Positions 10,714 through 22,251 of a stretch of 64,000 nt of DNA are shown one piece after another. The translations under genes and the position numbers were made by a program. The stretch is from positions 1,364,001-1,428,000 of the forward strand of contig OX621163.1 of the NCBI GenBank assembly GCA_951640195.1, given 5' to 3'. The stretch's first letter is position 1, and each line of letters begins with the position of its first letter. The notes beneath the pieces are model-generated. The model had not been told where the DNA came from and searched no databases. It saw only the letters and a program-made list of their open reading frames with translations. The DNA is from Porpolomopsis calyptriformis. Lineage: Eukaryota; Basidiomycota; Agaricomycetes; Agaricales; Hygrophoraceae.

Positions 10714-13700
10714 TTATAACTTCGATGCATCCACCTTTTTGTTCAGCATCTCCAACTGAATCTTCAACTCCATAATTTGATGCAGAATCGTGAATTCGCT
10801 GGACTGCAATGTGAGGTTATAAGGATGTTTTTATACGAGCGTTCATTTGACGTACTTGCTCGGTGTTGGGGAACACCTTCACCAGCTGGTCAAATGGCAC
10901 CCTGCTGATTTGCAGCTCTCCTTCCACTTCTGGGTCGTTATCTTCAAGGGGGTCCGCTTCCCCCCTATCATTTCCTTTTAGCCAATTTCTCATCCAGGTG
11001 TTCTTTCTTGTATCCCTGTTAGCTTCGTACAGTGCAATGATAGACAACGGGAGGAAAAAGATGATGGTCATCACAACACGATTGAGCTGAAGAATGTGGA
11101 TTAAAAAGGGAACATAGCAACGGGAATCCAGATAGAAATCTTTTACCTTCGCGTAGGCTTCTGGGCGTAATGAGTAACAGGGAATTAACCTAGTGAAAGG
11201 ATCATCAGAAACAAAAAATAGATCAACGAACGGTGTCATTGCACGAACTCGAACGGTGCTATGAAGAAAGTTTCGATCACATTGAACGGCGCAGGATATA
11301 CATAGGAATCCGGGGCTCGAATCATGCCGACTGTCTTAGACGCAGAGAAAGCAAGGTACTGAGCTTCCGCATCATCAACAACCTAGTGCAAAGATATTAT
11401 TTCGCCAAGACGATAAAACAAGATAAGGACTGACATCTGAATATGCCGACGAGAACAGCGAGATGAGGACGTTGAGAAGAATAACGGCTGTAACGAGATT
11501 CCAGCTATTGCAGTGCCGGGATTAAATAATCTCACACTCCGTGAAAGTAGCAAGTACCCACAAGTAAAATAGAGCGAGACCTGCAGGACTACCAAGGCCA
11601 TCAGATATGAACGAAACATGAAATGGAGATCATATTACCTTGTCGAGAATTTGTCGTAATTGGGAGCACTGTTACCCAAAAACATATCAGTCATAGTTGG
11701 TTTTAGAAACGGCAGTCTTACGCCAACAACCCTTGTAAGAGCACGTTCACAATCTATTTGACAATGAGAAGAAGTTGAGTGCTTGCAAACCACTGCGTAC
11801 TATAATCCCGTTGTCACTTTCTCCATCAGCTACGTCAAGCGCATAAAGGCCTTGCGCAAACCCCAGCCCGAGTATACTCAGCAGCTGAAGAACCTGACAT
11901 TAGCCTACGCATGCTCGGAATGTTCGGAAATCACGGACCGCAAAAAATATCCCAGATTCTTGAAGCATGCGCGCCACACAAATTTGCATCGTGCCGATGT
12001 ATCTAGAATTAGTCAGCGGGGATGTGTTGACAAGCATAGTGCGAGCCTTGAACCCACTTGTATTGATCAAAAACGGTTATGATCTCTACAATGACAACCA
12101 GGGGTCAATATCAATCCGTGCTGGAAACTAAGGTCAACGTAACTCATCCTAAGAGGATTAGCGTCATGGCAAATATCAATACCTCGACACGCACCAGATG
12201 AAAGGGGCCACAAAACTCAAGACTTGAAAGCTCCAGAGACGGAAATGATCCGCCGAATCAGCATCCTTATGGGAGAGACCAACAACTCGCAGGATGAAGG
12301 CGGCCAATAGGAGGGAGTCTGTAATAAAGGCAATTGCATGCCAAAAGCCAAAAGCTCGCCAGTTAGCGAGACAAAGAAGTTGATAGGACTACACAAGGTG
12401 GCCACAATCACTTTAAAGCAGTTTGGACGGGTCCAGAACGATAAGTTTACCTTGTGCATGTCTGGATTGGTCAGGATTTATAAAAGATCTGACGGGGGAA
12501 AGAAGAGGCCTACTTTCCACAAAAAACGACAATGACATCACGTACAGGGTAACTTCCCATGTGTCGAGGTGTCGTTGATCCAGACGTTCAAGAGGCTCCC
12601 GCACTGAGGTGGAAGTTTACTTCTGTGTTGAGAAGAAACCTGTATATACGAGAACATACCCGCTTGTGAATAAACGACCAAAAAGAATAACCAGACCATG
12701 ATGCGGAAAATGTGTTGATATCTTATATAAATGAAGCATGGCCATGAATAAGCTAAGAGGTTGAGCTTGGCTTGCGAATAGCTTACCGAGGTACAGATAA
12801 TCGGGAAGGGTGAAAATGACCCCAGAACGTATTGTCACGGCACTCCAAATAATGCACATCTGAGTCAAAAGTCAATGGTGTAGCCAACATGACTTGTCGT
12901 AAAGCGATTACAATCAATGTCGTTGTTTTCAATGTTCTTCTGTATCAATTCTCCTCTCCAGAGGGAGTTGACGACTATTCGTACGAATTAATGGCTATAA
13001 GACAAAGATTATAGTACACTAACCGTCTTGGGCTTCGGTCGAAGAGAGAAATATGGTGCTAAAGTCGCTTCATCTATGGGGGTAAGATAGATAACATTAT
13101 ACGAAGAGCTGACCAGTTGGAGTCTATGGCCATCTCCAGCGCGCTAGCCAAGTCGCTGTCCTCGCCGTCCGCTTTCAGGTGCTTAAAGCGAGTGGACATT
13201 ATTGAACCCAACTTCTCCGGCGACGCTTGGTGCACAATTCTGCGAGCAAGTACCTCGCAAGCCACAGCTGAATGCGATTTCATGAGTATTTTATCCTCCA
13301 ATCGACATCGGCAAGGCTACCCACCCCTTCCGTGGTTTTCCCCATAGTCCGCAGGATTGTGATTTGCGTCCCAAATAAACTCAAAGCGAGCTCTAAGTAG
13401 ACAGTACGGCAGCTATACAAACAATCACTTGCAAGGAACAAACCAACAGGTGTTGCACATACTGCTTCAGTAAAGTCTCCTGCTGCCGCCGCATAAGCGG
13501 CAATGACTTGTGGAGTGATCACCCTGCTTGTAGGATCATTGATGCTTTTGGGATCGACCTCCACGGGCAATAAAGTTAGAGTGAGAGCTCGGACGCGTTT
13601 AACCAGTTCTAGAACAGCCCTCGGTAAACTCCAATGGCCAGAATGTAATACGTACTCGTGATTACAGACGGTGAAGGCTTATCTGCCTTTACAGACCCCA

Positions 13701-13743
13701 AGGAAGTTCGGTCCTCCACGTCACTTGTGTTTTCTGCCGCCAT
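10714..13743 (-). CDS. YVC1: Yvc1-type vacuolar TRP calcium/cation channel, 22 exons
   Basis: Releases calcium from the vacuole in response to osmotic or stress signals. I reconstruct 22 exons totalling 615 codons in frame (yeast Yvc1 has 675 residues). Clear anchors: SINDPTSRVITPQVIAAY (13463-13608), VACEVLARRIVHQ (13114-13267), YQHIFRIMVWLFFLVVYSQA (12660-12721), WRAFGFWHAIAFITDSLLL (12191-12388), IGTMQICVARMLQESGIFF (11939-12002), a pore-side FWNLVTAVILLNVLISLFSS (11435-11504), VVDDAEAQYLAFSASKTVG (11249-11382) and the C-terminal QISRVPFDQLVKVFPNT followed by a coiled coil (10714-11086). Exon 10 (12451-12461) is only 11 nt. The junction after exon 11 is the least certain; a GTGTCG donor at 12190 keeps frame. 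Divergent from ARPC3, with 82 bp between ATGs. Confidence 0.9.
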
Positions 13744-13825
13744 TAACACAGTAAGGGAAAGAGATGATATGACTCTTTGTTGACATTTGTGTCACTACCA
13801 CTTACCTACCACTTACACCTCCACC

Positions 13826-14520
13826 ATGCCTGTGAGCCAGATCGAATACGCCTTTACGTTGAAGTTAATGTTCCGTTAGGCCTATCACTCGTCTTTCAAT
13901 GAAGAGCCCGATGTTCGGCAAGTCGGGAACATGGCCATTCTCCCTATCAAGACTAGAATCCGTGGTCCTGCCCCTGTTGGTGAGTTTCCTGTCTCTGAAT
14001 CCACTTTTTGTCCAACGCCTAATTATACGCAGCTGACGTCGACGGAGCGGATATAATTGACGAAACTCTTGATCTTTTCCGCGCCAATTCTCTATTTCGC
14101 AATTTTGAGATCAAAGGCCCCTCCGATCGCACCCTTATCGTTCTGATCCTCTATATATCCGACTGTTTAGCCAAACTTGGCAGCGCACGGACAGTACCAA
14201 CTCAAATCGAAGCTTCAAAGTCACTCAACACATTGTCCGTCGACAATTTTGCCATACCTGGTGACGCCAACTTCCCTTTGAATGCACATTATGCTGTGCC
14301 CTCGAACAGATCTGACGCTGGTAAGTGCAACATCCCATCAATTTATTTTCGATGATTTTAACGTTCTGCAGAGTATCTGCGACAGTATTTGACTCAAGTC
14401 CGTCAAGAGTTGGCAGCTCGGTTAGTTGAACGGCTGTATGCTGATGGGTCGGGTAAGCCGAGCAAGTGGTGGATGTCATTTCAGAAAAGGCGTTTTATGA
14501 ACAGGAGTCTTGGCTCGTAA
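13826..14520 (+). CDS. ARPC3: Actin-related protein 2/3 complex subunit 3 (p21-Arc)
   Basis: Structural subunit of the Arp2/3 actin-nucleating complex. Four exons (13826-13831, 13880-13979, 14033-14320, 14372-14520) give 180 residues; human ARPC3 has 178. Exon 1 codes for only Met-Pro; splicing gives the family start MPAYHSSFN. Further anchors are QVGNMAILPIKTRIRGPAP, DRTLIVLILYISDCLAKL, IPGDANFPLNAHYAVPSNR and the C-terminal KPSKWWMSFQKRRFMNRSL. Because exon 1 is 6 coding nt, automated callers may start the protein internally. The stop is 41 bp from the convergent NOB1 stop. Confidence 0.96.
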
Positions 14521-14561
14521 TTGTAAATAAAACCTCAATGTAAATGGTTTTCTCACCTAAT

Positions 14562-16081
14562 TCACTTCCGCCGCTTTCTCTCGTTTGGATTCCTGCGCCC
14601 GTACCCAATAACAGGCATATCTCCATCCGTGACCAAGTCCTTTCCCCTGCTCTTAGTGCTTACACTCAGCACGCTCGGCACCCAATCGGGATCCATCCAA
14701 CCCCCCACATTAACGCCACCATCCCCACCTCGGGAGAAAATATGTTTCATCAGCTTCTGCTCCTCCCGCTCTCTCTTCCCGTCATTACGCTTTTTTGCAC
14801 GAATGTATGCCATTTGATCCTCCCGGAGAATGAGTCCCTCACCGGTACCCTTTTTGGCAGAGCCTGGCTTCGCAGACGGTATTGGGTAAACGGTACCACG
14901 AATCTTGTATTGAAAATCCTTCTTGAGGTGAATTTGCATCGTGGGTGTGTCGGAGGCACCAGAAGCGGAGGAGACGGTGACCGAGACTCGAAGCAGTGTC
15001 GCGTTACCACAAGACGGGCAAAATTTCTTCGATGCATCTTTGCATATTCTGTGGGGCCCACACGTCAGCATCAGTATTCGCGTCAGGCGAGTAGCTTACT
15101 TGAAGCAGGCATGACATCTTAACACCCAGCTCTTAACCTTCTCGATTGTATCCCCCCCAACGCCTATCAAATTCAACCCCATGTGGAGCAATACATTCTG
15201 CATGGCAAAATCGGCAGTCATGCACCCCACATTGATGACTTCATTAGATTTTCTTTTACCTCTGCCGTCGACATCCGGTAGAAGTTCAAGTGCCCGAAAT
15301 TTGTGTAGCGCCACATTGGACGGTGTTACCCATTCGCCTTCACCATCGTCCTCGTCCGATGGGTCGTCGTACAGCGGTGCTGGATCAGTTATTTCGGATT
15401 GATGGGGTGAATTGGTCTCGGATGGTAGACGATTGGTCTCATTATAGGGATCGTCGAGTTCTTCGCGGTGGGCCGCTTCATTTGTGAATCCCCCTCCTCC
15501 ATCTGGTGCATTAGTAGCCAACGCCGCATCATCATCGACGGATCCGGGTTCATCTGATTCGCCATGGAGAGATGTCCGTTTCAGGCCATCTGTAATGGGC
15601 TGAACATCCCCATCACTTTCCGGAGCGGTCTGCTAGTCCAATGTTTGTCATGTCGAGAACTTGTATACCGCCAACGGAAAGGGACTTTCCTTCTCTGAGA
15701 CATGGCTCACCTCCTTTGCTTTGACATGGAGAGCATAGGTCAAGGCAATCACACAGAGATCACTGCGAGAAAGAACAGCGTAGTCGCCTGTCTTTTTTGC
15801 AATCTGAATTACTGATCAAGCGCGTCAAATAAGTCTCTTCTGTAAGAAATGGACATACCATGAGCCAAAGATGCAGAGTCCGGGTCGCGTACTTGAATGT
15901 GAACGCCAGCACTCAAGCCAAGGCGCTCGAAGTGCTCTCTAGCTCGCTTGTCCTTGAGTTCTGAAAGGACTTGAGGGACGGTAAAGTATGTTTCGGAAAG
16001 GCCTCTAATTGGAGACAGAGAAAGCAGTGGTCCTGCATCCAGAACTAGAGATTTGCAGGGCGGTTGTTCGTGGATGGACAT
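14562..16081 (-). CDS. NOB1: 20S pre-rRNA D-site endonuclease NOB1
   Basis: PIN-domain nuclease that makes the final cut at the 3' end of 18S rRNA in cytoplasmic pre-40S particles. Four exons (15859-16081, 15711-15811, 15100-15632, 14562-15048) give 447 residues. The N-terminal PIN domain shows LVLDAGPLLSL, TVPQVLSELKDKRAREHFE and KKTGDYAVLSRSDLCVIALTY. The middle is acidic and variable; then come VNVGCMTADFAMQNVLLHMGL and a zinc ribbon, CHACFKICKDASKKFCPSCG (split by an intron after CHACFK). The tail has MAYIRAKKR and ends in a basic ERKRRK. The ATG is 41 bp from the end of a tRNA-His gene on the same strand. Confidence 0.96.
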
Positions 16082-16111
16082 GGTAGTGAAGTTTGGGACG
16101 ACGGTGACGCC

Positions 16112-16119
16112 AAAAAAAA
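16112..16119 (-). terminator. RNA polymerase III T-run terminator for tRNA-His
   Basis: Eight As on the plus strand (Ts on the transcribed minus strand) begin 4 nt past the tRNA 3' end, a standard Pol III termination signal. It lies inside the likely 5' leader or promoter of NOB1. Confidence 0.8.
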
Positions 16120-16122
16120 GAA

Positions 16123-16209
16123 TGTCGGTAACTGGAATCGAACCAGTGGCTCCTCGGTTATAGCGCCAATGACCACAACGAGGTGATTTAACCCCTAATC
16201 GATACCGAC
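16123..16209 (-). tRNA. tRNA-His (GUG) with a 15-nt intron
   Basis: All four stems pair perfectly: acceptor GTCGGTA/TACCGAC, D stem GATT/AATC, anticodon stem CCTCG/CGAGG and T stem ACTGG/CCAGT with loop TTCGATT. The 22-nt anticodon-arm interval resolves to the conserved histidine loop TTGTGGC (anticodon GTG) if 15 nt after position 37 are an intron, the normal position of eukaryotic tRNA introns. The mature length is 72 nt; the discriminator is A, and the extra 5' G of tRNA-His is added after transcription. A B-box-like GGTTCGATTCC is present. Confidence 0.88.
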
Positions 16210-16445
16210 AACTAATTTTTTTAGTTAATAAACGAATCGTATTCTAAATCTTTGCCCATACATTTCCTTCCTTCTCTTGCTCAGGGCTGATTTGAGCTGA
16301 ACGGCTAAGCCAAGGTGGGAGATATCCTTTCTGTATGGAAAGACTGAATGATAAGCTCTCATTCCAGTCGTGCTCTCATTGTTTTGGAAATCCCCTTTGA
16401 AATGATCCGTCCCTTTTAGGCTAAGGCTCGAGCCAATTTTTCACT

Positions 16446-18819
16446 ATGTCAGACTCCGTTCGCTCGCCTTCTGCATCATTTTCGCCTGGTCGCGTTCCTT
16501 CTCTCTCCCGTCCACATTGGCCTTGGTCTACATACAGCCATCTCTCATCACAACCATCTTTTCACTCCAGAGGCTCTACACCAACACCAGTCTCACAGAA
16601 TACCCCTCACCCTTCTGCTGAATCCTTGGGGTCTCTCGCTTGGTCGTCCGGTTCTGCTGCCAGACCTATTTCTAGTCATACACCAATGGCTCTTCCTTCT
16701 TCTACCAGACAGGAAGAAAATTCCAGACATTGGTCGTTCACAGCCTTCGAGTGGCTTGTGCGTGACGTGCAAAGACTGAATGATTTCGTGGGCGGTAAAG
16801 AGCCCGTGGACGATGCCACCGAGAGTCCACAAACTCTCGGCCTCCATACCTTTGAAGTTTTGAAAGAGTCTCCCATGTTGGGGGAAGGCAAATTCAAGCT
16901 CGAGATCGGTAGGTGCAGCAGCATGGTGTAATCAGCTTATTGTGAAGACTTGGTTGTTCAGCACGCGTACCTCTCAACGAGAGTGAACCGGACCCTGAGA
17001 CAAAACGTCACGGCCTTTCTCTTTATATCACATCAGAGTCCCTTATGGTGGATTTTGCTCATGGTTTTGAAATGTCGGCATCCATGATGGCTGCTATAAA
17101 ATGCCAAGATGATCGAGTTGGTGTTCGTGGCGCCCGTCCCGAATGGATTTGGGAATTCTGGCAAAATGATTGGGTGTTTAGACGAGAAAGCGAAGTCTGG
17201 GGTCTGTCCATAGAGGTTCATTTGTTGACTGTTGTGGATGCTGACTGGCTCACGATTTGCAGAGTGTCCGCTCCCGTTGCTGTCCACCTTGCTAGAGAAC
17301 CCTCGAGTCCGTGAAACAGACTCCTTCGTTATCTGTGTCCAAATACATTGCCCGATGGGTCCGTTCTTTCCTCAACAACCATCCGCTTACTTTGTTCCCC
17401 ATAACTTGCTTGAAGGATTAGAAGCATCGCTTGACAACTCCAGTGCGTCCATCTTCACCACTTTGACTGCTCCAGTGATGATCATGCCACCTTTAGATAC
17501 CGGCGATGTCCGATTCGTTTGCCTGGAACGCCTGGTTTCCGACGTGCCGACATCTCCTTCGCTCAGTCCTCCCCTTACCGACACCCCAGTTACCCGTTGT
17601 TCCTCCGCTACCTCATCTTTCTCCCGGACCAACATGCAAATAACGGCTCGTAAACGGATCATCTACGCCCATTCTGATATTCTCATCCGGCGGTCCGAGT
17701 ACTTTGCCACTATGCTTGCTTCGGCATTTTTGGAGAATTCCTCTGGGCCGATCACTGGGGAGAGAAAGCTCTACACCGTTGTCGTCGAGGAAGCTGACTT
17801 TGAGACGGTCTACTGGTTGTTGAAATGGGTGTATGCCAATTGGTTGTTGTTCAGGGAGCACGATGATCCAAGAGCTGCAGTTGACGGTGTAGGGGCAGGC
17901 TGGAGCGTAAAGTGGCTAAACTCCGGCGGGTCAGAATGGGATTGGAAGACATTTCGCAAATGGAGTGCTAGCGAGGAAAGCAGTGCAGGAGATGCACGAA
18001 GCGCCGGCAGTGCGGAAAGCCAACGATCGAGAGCTGAAGAGACATCGACCAGTAAATCCAAATCACTTGAATCCAGCACCTCGCTCTCTGCGCGATCGCT
18101 ACCTAGCTCCAGGACGCCGACCTCATCCTCAAAAGCGGGGCCGAACACATTACCGTCTTCACGGCATCTTGGCTCTACAACGCGCCGCACGGTGACAGCT
18201 TCTTCGACTATGAACCTTGTAAACCCCTCGTCAACGTCTGTTTCTCATTCAAAACCAGCTCCGATCACACTAACAACCCCTACAACTGGTTATTCTACGC
18301 ACTACCCAATTTCTCCGCGTTCACAAAGGCAACATCCACACGCCACTTTGATTATGTCTAGTCCAGATCCCCATCCCCATCCCACTCCTGCACCAAGGCC
18401 AGCTTCTGCGTTATCCATGTACCAAGTGGCACACCGTTACGCTATGCCAGGACTCGCTGCCCTCGCGTTGGAACACATGATGTCTACTATCACACCTCAT
18501 TCTAGCTTTTGTTTATTGCTCGCTACATCTCTGTGGGATGAATTGCATTCAATCGTCGAAGTCAGTGTTTCAATTCCTTGGCATATGATCATACTTACGA
18601 GGAATGCAACACACCCAGGACTATGTAGTTGAGAAATGGGAGGAAGTTTCCGTTTCTGAAGAATTTGAACGGTGCTGTCAAGAGCTAGCAGCTGGAGAGT
18701 ACGTCCTGATCTCATCCTTGTTAATAAAGTTACCACCCATTCTTGTCTGTAGGTGGGGCACCGAAGGGGGTAAAACCCTGACAGCACTCTTCAGGCGACT
18801 GCGGTCGCCGGTCCGATAA
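16446..18819 (+). CDS. MATH/BTB-like protein, probable cullin-3 adaptor or basidiomycete BTB protein
   Basis: Five exons (16446-16908, 16962-17201, 17263-18560, 18619-18698, 18753-18819) give 715 residues. The N-terminus is Ser/Pro-rich; residues ~100-330 form a MATH-like beta region (FEWLVRDVQRLNDF, LFITSES-type strand, EWIWEFWQNDWVFRRESEVWE, SFVICVQIHCPMG). A BTB fold follows, with IIYAHSDILIRRSEYFATML and VVVEEADFETVYWLLKWVYANW. A long Ser-rich insert (about residues 480-620) interrupts it. The C-terminal part (YQVAHRYAMPGLAALALEHM) looks like the helical extension of BTB proteins. By analogy it may recruit substrates to a cullin-3 ligase; that is inference. The upstream 236 bp to the tRNA show no recognisable element. 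Confidence 0.8.
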
Positions 18820-19102
18820 TAACCTGGAAGGAGAATAGGTGGAACGTGAAATGCGCATATTGATTTACCGTCTACACCCAGACGAAGTCGTTTCTCAGCT
18901 GTTTCCTGCCAAATTTATGCTTAACCGGACGCGATGAAACCGCGAGAAGACATTTTGGCAGGGAACCGGTTTGCAGCAGATCTGGCCCTTAGTGTATGTA
19001 ACCGCCAGACTACCTGAATTACATATTGCACCTGTTGAACTTCACGTTATGTTCCTTTACGAGAAGAGTACAAAATGAGGTTGAAGTTTTACGTCCCCAA
19101 CG

Positions 19103-20556
19103 ATGTTCAACTTCTCCTTCAAACCGATACAACATTCCACCCGATTCTTGCTTCACAGACGCCATCTTGGCACCATTCCTTCAGTTAGCCATCTGTGACT
19201 GTTTTCTTGTTCAGGCAAACTAAATACTTTCCAGCTGCATATTCCTGTGGTTGATTTCGCCAAGTTCCTACAGGCAAGGTCCCAAACTGAGAAACGAGCC
19301 ACCGCAGATGCCGTCGTCTCTGCGTTCAAAGATACTGGGTTTATATACCTCGACAATCATGGAATATCTCCAAGCATCCTGAACACTGTTTTCGCCAAGG
19401 TACCCGGTGCTGTCACATAAATCTTTTCTCTCGATAGACTTACAACACTAGAGCGCCCATTTTTTCCAATTACCCAAGGATGTGAAGGTTTGCTCTAGTC
19501 AAGTTCATTCACATATCTTTTACCTATCTTCCGAAATCCACGACTTAGACTCAACTCGCCTGGGAGGATCCACGGGCGAACCGCGGCTACGTTGCGATTG
19601 GACGTGAGCGCGTCACTCAATCGGAAGATGCAGCCGAGATAGCCACCTTGCGTGCCAAGGCTCCCGATTGCAAGGAATCCATCGAAATCGGTAGAGATTG
19701 GGATTTCGACTGGAAAAATCGTTGGCCAGAAGAAAAGGACGCACCCGGGTTCAAGCAAACTATGTTGGATTTCTGGCAGGTAGCTCCAGATCCTGTTCTT
19801 ACACTCAAGTTATTCAAATTTCTTCAGGAATGCCACTACCTGCACGTCAGAATCATGCGTTCTATTGCGATGGGCCTTGATCTCGACGAGAGTTTTTTTG
19901 ATGATCGAATCAATGGCCAATGTCACAATCTACGTCTTTTATCGTACCCCTCCATTAAGCGGACTTTGCTGGAAGGAGAAGGTCAAGCACGAGCTGGGGC
20001 GCATTCAGGTGCGGAATATATCACTCTAGCCACCACACGATCGTCGTTACCTTGCATACTTGACAGACTATGGCACGGTAACTCTACTGTTCCAGGATTC
20101 GGTAAGTCATTGTGGGTGCTAGTTGCTTCAATAAATTGATAACAATGCAGGTTGGAGGCTTGGAAGTGCAACACCCACATAGCAAGGTCTTCCAGCCAGC
20201 ACCCCCGATCGTAAGCTAACGATCCCCTCATTCTAAGAAATGAGTGTGACCAACGGGATATTCAGGCTGGGACTATCGTCGTAAACGTGGGAGACCTCCT
20301 CGCTCGATGGAGTAATGACGTTTTCCGGTCTACTCTACATCGAGTTGTCGCACCTCCTTCTCAGCAAGTCACGGACATAGAAACCGTCGCTCCTACGCGT
20401 CAGTCTGTCGTCTTCTTCTGTAACCCTAATTTCGATGCAGAAATTTCTTGCCTCCCAAATTGTTCTGATCCGGAGAATGTGAAAAAATATCCTCCAGTCA
20501 TGGCTGGAGAATACATTATTGGTCGCTTGGCTGCAACGATTAAAGGGGGTTATTAG
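19103..20556 (+). CDS. 2-oxoglutarate/Fe(II)-dependent oxygenase, isopenicillin-N-synthase-like fold
   Basis: Eight exons (19103-19183, 19235-19399, 19452-19487, 19549-19779, 19828-20008, 20067-20101, 20151-20210, 20266-20556) give 359 residues. The DIOX_N part has IPVVDFAKFLQ and AFKDTGFIYLDNHGI. The core has the iron-binding HSDYGTVTLLFQ (His ~230, Asp ~232, split by an intron), the distal His in RWSNDVFRSTLHRV (~288) and an oxoglutarate-binding Arg in TRQSVVFFCNPN. A short basic N-terminus with many Arg/His could be a mitochondrial presequence. The substrate cannot be deduced; this family includes many secondary-metabolism and catabolic enzymes, and no biosynthetic cluster surrounds it. 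Confidence 0.87.
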
Positions 20557-20684
20557 GATGTGCTGACAGAATATTGCTTGATCGCATTATAACCAAACAA
20601 CTCTAGTGTCGTGCGTTTACGGCTGTTGACAATTCTCATCACCATTTGTTTCCGCGCTTTCTGTAAGCACTCAAAAAAAAAGAT

Positions 20685-22123
20685 ATGGCTGCTCGTGCCT
20701 TCTCCCGTCTTGCTCCAGTACTGGTCAACACACGTGCAAAGCCTCTATCGCCATCGGTAGTTTTTCGCCGAGCATTGAACTCGGCGCGAGGATATGCTTC
20801 CGAGACCGAACACACAGTGATTATGCAGCAGTTTTCGGGTTATGATATGTTCTCATGGTCTGCATCTACGTTGTAGATGACTGTTCGCGAGGCTCTCAAT
20901 ACTGCCATGGAGGAAGAGATGATACGGGACGAAACCGTTTTCGTCATGGGTGAGGAAGTCGCTCGTTACAACGGCGCCTACAAGGTAGCCATGTCATACT
21001 TGATACCGTAATGTTACTCACTTACAGTACAGGTCACAAAAGGTCTGCTCGATAAGTTCGGGGAAAAACGAGTCGTAGATACCCCCATCACAGAGATGGG
21101 TTTCGCTGGCTTGGCTGTCGGGGCTGCTTTGGCTGGTCTCCGACCAATGTGCTCATACACTTGTTCCGTCTTCATGTGTGCCACTGACCGTTTATCCCCC
21201 AGATGTGAATTCATGACTTTCAATTTTGCTATGCAAGCCATCGACCAGATTGTCAACTCCGCTGGAAAGACGTATTACATGTCTGGTGGAAACGTCCCAT
21301 GTCCTGTCGTTTTTCGTGGTCCAAATGGTGCAGCAGCCGGTGTAGCAGCACAGCACTCACAAGATTACGCCGCTTGGTATGGATCGATTCCTGGCCTCAA
21401 AGTCGTGAGTCCCTGGAGTGCGGAAGATTGCAGAGGGTTGCTCAAAGTCAGTGACTATTCCTTGATTTCCGCTTCTCCAGCTCACGATTTACCTAGTCCG
21501 CTATTCGTGATCCCAATCCTGTCGTAGTCCTTGAAAATGAAATGCTTTATGGCGTCTCCTTCCCCGTTTCCGCGGAAGCGATGAAGGAAGACTTCCTCCT
21601 TCCCATCGGGAAGTGCAAAATCGAACGGATAGGTAGCGATATCACCATCGTCGCTCATAGTAAGATGGTCGCACACAGTCTCGAGGCTGCAGAGATACTC
21701 GAGAAGGAGGGTATCAAAGCAGAGATAATAAACTTGCGTAGCATTCGCCCTCTCGATATTGATACCATTAAAGATTCAGTGAAGAAAACTAATCGGTGAG
21801 CTTGCCCGACTCGTCGGCTCAGTCGGTTTTTCTGAGTCCTCTGCAGACTAGTGATTGCTGAGGGCGGGTTTCCCGCCTTTGGGGTCGGTAGCGAAATCTG
21901 TGCTCAGATAGTTGAGAGCGAGGCTTTTGACTACCTGGATGCCCCGGTCGAGCGTGTTACAGGCGCCGACGTTCCAACTCCCGTCAGTTAGCAGTTTACC
22001 TTTTTTTCCCTATATTCCTCACCATGTTCGCTTTAGTATGCAACTAACCTCGAAGCCCTTGCCTTCCCGGACACACCTTTGATTGTGAAAGTGGCCAAGC
22101 GTGCACTTTACCGGACGAACTAG
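20685..22123 (+). CDS. PDB1: Pyruvate dehydrogenase E1 component subunit beta, mitochondrial
   Basis: Beta chain of the thiamine-diphosphate-dependent E1 that decarboxylates pyruvate in the mitochondrial matrix. Seven exons (20685-20816, 20877-20984, 21033-21148, 21203-21446, 21497-21795, 21847-21982, 22037-22123) give 373 residues. An Arg/Ala/Ser-rich presequence (about 35 residues) precedes [80 protein letters not shown], a [12 protein letters not shown] stretch and the typical C-terminus. The donor after CGACCAAT in exon 3 gives Ile where most homologues have Met (RPICEF). The stop converges on HIS4, with 128 bp between the stops. Confidence 0.96.
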
Positions 22124-22251
22124 GCTTTCGCTCTAGATTGCAATTCCCGATTGTGTACAAACTTCCGGGCCCCGTAACGACTTTGCTGTTACTCTAGATA
22201 ATTAGATAACCCTCCAACCGACTGAGAACATAATTGCAAGCATCATAGGGA

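Noticed and set aside
14544..15122. 192-codon plus-strand frame
   Set aside because: Fully antisense to the NOB1 zinc-ribbon exon, whose protein is clearly recognised.
17810..18190. Minus-strand frame across the BTB gene
   Set aside because: Antisense shadow of the low-complexity Ser-rich insert.
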